This document shows, in pieces, positions 7,172 to 10,257 of a stretch of 10,257 bases of DNA. Location: the NCBI GenBank assembly GCA_938038735.1, contig CALHSW010000036.1:1-10257 (forward strand), in the 5' to 3' direction. Origin of the DNA: an uncultured Bacteroidia bacterium. GTDB lineage: Bacteria > Bacteroidota > Bacteroidia > Bacteroidales > CAJPTX01. The position numbers and the translations under genes were made by a program. Below the pieces are notes generated by a model. The model did not search any database, was not told the DNA's origin, and was given only the letters and a program-made list of their open reading frames with translations. Each line of letters opens with the position of its first letter. The stretch's first letter is position 1.

Positions 7172-8959
7172 TTACTGATTATTCAAATCTGTAAACTGAA
7201 ACACTTCCGTTGAATTTTCGCCCAGCCAGCCCGCTTTGACGTTTACTCCATTCTGAACCTTGATAAAATCAATATACGAGAGATTAGCTGGTGCACCATC
7301 GCCATTTACCGCATTCGAAATCTTAAACCGATTTGCAATTGGCTTTGCATCATGGTTATCCTTGCTAAGCATATCGTCCCCAAGATTATCCGCATAGCCC
7401 CAATCAAACGCTCCATTGTACCAATAGCCTGTCAGTGGATCCTGACTTGTGCGGCTCTTCAGGCACGTGCCAAAAAGCGTGTAGCTATCTTCCTGTATCC
7501 ATAGCGGATAGTAAAAGGGCTGAGGATGGTACTCTCCCATTCGATCTATACACCCACTCTGCCCCTTATTGTCTACCCACGGGGTATCGCTAGAAGGAGC
7601 AGGACGGAAATAGGTAACCGCGTAATCTTGTATCGTCTCGGGCTTGCCGTACTCCGACCCCTTGAGCTCGTACCACTCATCATCCGGCACGCCATTGCCG
7701 TTGACATCCTGCATGACCCATACAATGCCCGGCTCGCTCGAACCATCAAATTGATTGCCCGTGATTGAAAAATCGTAGCCTCCACGATTCTCTATGCTAT
7801 GGTCAAACCCCACGACAATATAACCACCAAAACCACCTAGTGACACGTAGTTGCACAAATCTAGCCGCCGCTGCGCGAATTCACATGCAGCCTCATGTGT
7901 ACTTTCACCTGAATACCCCGCCTTGGCCTTATTATTAATAAACTGTCCTGGCGCAGGAACAAACTCGTACACTTTATTGCTATTCAAGGAATTACCAGCA
8001 ACGTACGGCCGCATTGGTGCTGCTGTCTGGCAACGAACTTTAAACTTTATAGCCGCATGATTCTCCCCCGTTGCCGCAACATTTCGCGTTAGTACTCTGT
8101 GAGCTCTCGGAATTTTAAAACTTACCGCTAAAGAGACCTCGCTCTCGCCAATTTCCGAAGGGGTATAACCATAAACCATTTTGGTCGCTCCTGGCACTGG
8201 CTTTCCATTAACGCTCCACTGGCACGTCAAATCTACCGCATCCATCAAAAGATACGCCCTAAGGAACAGAGTACGACTGGCTTCAACGTATCGTATACTA
8301 TCTTTTACAAAGCGTGAGGGGAAAGGCAAAATTAACTTCGCCGGCAAATTCTCTACAACTTTTATTGTTATAGTTTTCTCTCCTACCCCATCTGCATTAG
8401 TTACAGTCAGCTTAAGGCTATAGGTTTTTAATTCGTGCTGCACAAAGGTATAAACGCTATCACGCCCCACTTCTTGCCCATCCAGTGTCCACCTGTAAGT
8501 CGCACCCTCCTTATTTTGAACATCTGGCCGAATGAAAAACTCCTGCCCTGCCAGAAAGTAAAAGCCCTGTAGCGGCGAAAATATCGATATAACAGGAGGC
8601 GTTAGTTCGGCAACGCTTACTCTCAACTCTTCCTCTGCGCTACCCGCCTTAGCAACAACACTCAACGTGATGAAATACTCGCCAGGCGCATCAAAAACGT
8701 AGCGCAGCGATGGCTCCTCCGATATGATCTTACCATCATAAACCCAAGAATACACCGCCCCCTCTACGTGCTTGTAACTCGGTGTTATTTGAAATTCACG
8801 CCCCACCTTTACCACATAAACCCCGCTCTCACTATCAAACTCTATTGCGGGCTTCAGTGACACCTTCTCTTCTATAACCGCATCCTTATTGCACGCCGTA
8901 AAAATAAACGCAAGAAACCCCACAAGTAATACCCATCTCGCCCCTATTCCCCTATCCAT
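7172..8959 (-). CDS. PKD-repeat cell-surface lipoprotein with Ca-binding-type loop
   Basis: A 595-residue protein beginning with a signal peptide and lipobox FTAC (cysteine at 23) followed by NKDA. Two PKD/Ig-like domains are clear at about 36-116 (YSWVYDGKII, then FDAPGEYFITLSV) and 120-203 (YRWTLDGQEV, then YSLKLTVTNADG). A third, more divergent one lies at about 205-310 (CQWSVNGKPVPGAT). The C-terminal domain (about 325-595) has PAPGQFIN, the block SLGGFGGYIVVGFDHSI at 373-389, and DVNGNGVPDDE at 418-428, which resembles a calcium-binding DxNxNxxxD loop. This last domain is typical of Bacteroidota cell-surface proteins; from memory such genes recur near DUF4465 genes and TonB-dependent receptors, some of them of the vitamin B12 type. 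The start at 8959 has GGAGGGA about five bases upstream. It is the first gene after the terminator of the DUF4465 gene; I see no clear -7 element in the 67-base gap. Role: probably binding of an extracellular ligand; not proven. Confidence 0.88.
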   Translation of the reverse strand: MDRGIGARWVLLVGFLAFIFTACNKDAVIEEKVSLKPAIEFDSESGVYVVKVGREFQITPSYKHVEGAVYSWVYDGKIISEEPSLRYVFDAPGEYFITLSVVAKAGSAEEELRVSVAELTPPVISIFSPLQGFYFLAGQEFFIRPDVQNKEGATYRWTLDGQEVGRDSVYTFVQHELKTYSLKLTVTNADGVGEKTITIKVVENLPAKLILPFPSRFVKDSIRYVEASRTLFLRAYLLMDAVDLTCQWSVNGKPVPGATKMVYGYTPSEIGESEVSLAVSFKIPRAHRVLTRNVAATGENHAAIKFKVRCQTAAPMRPYVAGNSLNSNKVYEFVPAPGQFINNKAKAGYSGESTHEAACEFAQRRLDLCNYVSLGGFGGYIVVGFDHSIENRGGYDFSITGNQFDGSSEPGIVWVMQDVNGNGVPDDEWYELKGSEYGKPETIQDYAVTYFRPAPSSDTPWVDNKGQSGCIDRMGEYHPQPFYYPLWIQEDSYTLFGTCLKSRTSQDPLTGYWYNGAFDWGYADNLGDDMLSKDNHDAKPIANRFKISNAVNGDGAPANLSYIDFIKVQNGVNVKAGWLGENSTEVFQFTDLNNQ

Positions 8960-9026
8960 CTTATCCCTCCCTCTCTCTTTTGCAGAAGCTAAGCGTCAAC
9001 CTGATACGCAGCTACTTTCATTCACT

Positions 9027-9064
9027 AAAAGGAGAGGACGCAGCCCTAAAAGCTGCGTCCTCTC
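9027..9064 (-). terminator. Rho-independent terminator after the intact DUF4465 gene
   Basis: On the minus strand GAGAGGACGCAGC (9064-9052) pairs perfectly over 13 bp with GCTGCGTCCTCTC (9044-9032) around a 7-base loop, followed by C and TTTT. It starts 9 bases after the DUF4465 stop codon. The short T run may allow partial read-through into the PKD gene. Confidence 0.85.
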
Positions 9065-9072
9065 TTTCAAAA

Positions 9073-10080
9073 TTACTCAGTCACTGTTACGCTCAAATCA
9101 TCAATAGCAACGTATGCAGGGGTATTTAAACCATAACTCCCCCTGTCACTCCCATCAAAATCGACAATCAAACCCGACACACCACTGCCCAGCGAAGTCA
9201 AATCTACCTCATGCCATCCTATGCGTATGGCATTGCTTAGATTCGCATCGCCGCTCCTTGCTGCATCAAAATTGGCTAAATAGAACTCTACTTCCCTATT
9301 AGGAATCACATGTCCATTTGCATCTAACGCCCTAAATATCACCTTAAACCACCCGTTTTTTGACTGCAGAGATCCATTGGTAAAGCTATTACCATCTCGC
9401 ATCACAATGTGCGCATAGGTAGTATTGCAAACCCATACGCTATTGAACCTGCCTACTTTTGCATTCCCTCTCAACTGATTTCTAACAACTCTATATCCAT
9501 CCGAATCGGTCAAATATATTTTCGTACACTTTGAGTAGGTTGTTGCCGAATCATTGTACGAATCACTGTAGCCGTAGCACACCGCAAAATTTCCCCCGCT
9601 GTGTCCCCCTTGCGCATTATACACGCTCATTTGATTCCGGTAGTCTCCCTGCGATGTGTCCGTGAAATTAGAAATGGCCGTCCCTCCATTCCAATACTCA
9701 TAAGCCATTGGCTGCCCTGACACCCATTCCTGTTTGATACAGTTCACAGGGAACTGGACGAATGAGTTTCCACTCTCACCAACTTCAGCAAAATACCCCG
9801 TGGTTACCTGATTACCAGTCGATGAAGAGGCCGAATAGTAATTGCTTCCATACTTATCGGAAGCCATTACACTCGTCGGTGCTCCATCAAAATTAATAAC
9901 TGCGGAGGCAGCCTCCCGCAAGAGCCCCTCTCTTGACTCGCCTAACAGATTGCCCCGCAGCGCACCATTCTGCTCCCTCTCAGCACGTAGAGCAATTGAA
10001 TCCTCGTCTTTTGAGCAAGACGTATAGGCCATCGACAGCACCACCGCCGAAGCCATTACCGTAAACCATCTCGTCTTCAT
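9073..10080 (-). CDS. DUF4465 surface lipoprotein
   Basis: A 335-residue protein with signal peptide and lipobox YTSC (cysteine at 22) followed by SKDED, an acidic export-type signal for surface lipoproteins of Bacteroidota. A linker of low complexity (about 28-58) leads to the DUF4465 domain at about 60-335. Recognisable blocks are VINFDG (61-66), YEYWNGGTAISNFTD (127-141), NQMSVYNAQGGHSGGNFAV (149-167), GRFNSVWVCNTTYAHIVM (210-227), REVEFYLANF (262-271), GWHEVDLTSLG (288-298) and the end block YGLNTPAYVAIDDLSVTV. The domain has no known enzymatic role; it is a beta-rich extracellular module. It is followed by a strong terminator and then by the PKD lipoprotein gene, with which it forms a functional cluster. 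Its last 21 residues are nearly identical to the remnant at about 5026-5160. From memory, the family occurs beside B12-type outer-membrane receptors in Bacteroides; this is not shown by the window. Confidence 0.92.
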   Translation of the reverse strand: MKTRWFTVMASAVVLSMAYTSCSKDEDSIALRAEREQNGALRGNLLGESREGLLREAASAVINFDGAPTSVMASDKYGSNYYSASSSTGNQVTTGYFAEVGESGNSFVQFPVNCIKQEWVSGQPMAYEYWNGGTAISNFTDTSQGDYRNQMSVYNAQGGHSGGNFAVCYGYSDSYNDSATTYSKCTKIYLTDSDGYRVVRNQLRGNAKVGRFNSVWVCNTTYAHIVMRDGNSFTNGSLQSKNGWFKVIFRALDANGHVIPNREVEFYLANFDAARSGDANLSNAIRIGWHEVDLTSLGSGVSGLIVDFDGSDRGSYGLNTPAYVAIDDLSVTVTE

Positions 10081-10257
10081 AATTTTGAAGTATTAATATT
10101 AAAACGAAACTATCCAAAACCAGCTTTTTCCCTCCGCTCCGAAGGAGTAGCGCCTCCCGCCTTTGGAGTAGCCGCTCCCCCATCGCTCACGCACCATTTT
10201 CCCTTCCTACCCCTCAAGATAGGCAACCGCACCGGACAGCCTGGCTTGTCAACCTCG
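10081..10257. other. Region upstream of the DUF4465 gene, running to the window edge
   Basis: The first 50 bases upstream of the start codon are AT-rich and could hold the promoter (minus strand GGTTTTGG, then TAATAC), but no full TAnnTTTG element is present. Further out the DNA is GC-rich and carries a tandem imperfect repeat (10144-10180). One minus-strand frame is open from the edge to a TAG near 10104 (about 48 codons), possibly the end of another gene, but its predicted sequence matches no family I recognise and reads like translated repeat. Confidence 0.4.
10144..10180. repeat. Tandem imperfect repeat GGAGTAGC(G/C)(C/G)CTCC
   Basis: The plus strand has GGAGTAGCGCCTCCC at 10144-10158 and GGAGTAGCCGCTCCCC at 10165-10180, a 21-base period. 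Each unit can fold on itself (GGAG with CTCC), and CTCC at 10137-10140 can pair with GGAG at 10144-10147 across GAA. It lies about 65-100 bases upstream of the DUF4465 start codon. Confidence 0.6.

Noticed and set aside
5026..9140. The two DUF4465 tails as flanking direct repeats of a mobile element
   Set aside because: They differ at 17 of 63 bases with codon-respecting changes, so they are diverged paralogues, not target duplications; no transposase or integrase is present.
9980..10183. A 67-codon minus-strand open frame overlapping the DUF4465 start
   Set aside because: It begins in the GC-rich repeat and overlaps the well-supported signal-peptide region in another frame.
10200..10257. 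Possible cobalamin riboswitch 3' end (AAGCCAGG on the minus strand)
   Set aside because: Only the first seven bases resemble the B12 box (AGCCAGGAGACCTGCC); the rest diverges and no other conserved element is seen in the window.
1..10257. tRNA, rRNA, CRISPR array, phage or transposase genes
   Set aside because: I saw no cloverleaf, rRNA segment, regularly spaced repeats or recombinase motifs on either strand.

Overview
The window looks like chromosomal DNA of a Bacteroidota (Bacteroidetes) bacterium, most likely a member of the Porphyromonas group. The reasons are the gyrA gene followed directly by a periplasmic TPR-protein gene, a MeaB-type GTPase that serves the B12-dependent methylmalonyl-CoA pathway, several SusD-style lipoproteins of families almost confined to this phylum (DUF4465, PKD-type surface protein, DUF5018-like domain), and two copies of the phylum's TAnnTTTG promoter element. 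Genus assignment is inference. Every convincing gene lies on the minus strand, so transcription runs from right to left.

Right half (about 5026-10080): an accessory block of outer-surface lipoproteins. In transcription order it holds a DUF4465 lipoprotein with its own strong terminator (9073-10080), a PKD-repeat cell-surface lipoprotein (7172-8959), and, 15 bases further on, a lipoprotein with a DUF5018-like N-terminal domain and a long receptor-L-domain-like repeat solenoid (5162-7156). Right after this comes a short in-frame remnant of a second DUF4465 gene (about 5026-5160) and then a 14-bp-stem terminator. The three intact proteins have lipoboxes and charged residues just after the cysteine, as expected for lipoproteins displayed on the cell surface. 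Together they look like a ligand-binding or uptake accessory set; no TonB-dependent receptor is visible in the window.

Left half (1-4755): a housekeeping block of higher GC content. It has a recognisable promoter, then gyrA (DNA gyrase subunit A, 2112-4667), then a secreted TPR protein (766-2073), probably co-transcribed with gyrA and closed by a strong terminator (705-740). A separate promoter drives meaB, which runs off the left edge of the window (1-596).

The most interesting observation is the DUF4465 remnant. Its last 21 aligned residues match the intact neighbour at 20 positions, yet the DNA differs at 17 of 63 bases, almost all synonymous. It is therefore the tail of an old, separately maintained paralogue that has lost its body, not a recent copy. 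The surface genes also show GC mosaicism inside single genes. A possible functional link between these lipoproteins and vitamin B12 (through MeaB and through remembered gene neighbourhoods in Bacteroides) is offered only as a hypothesis.
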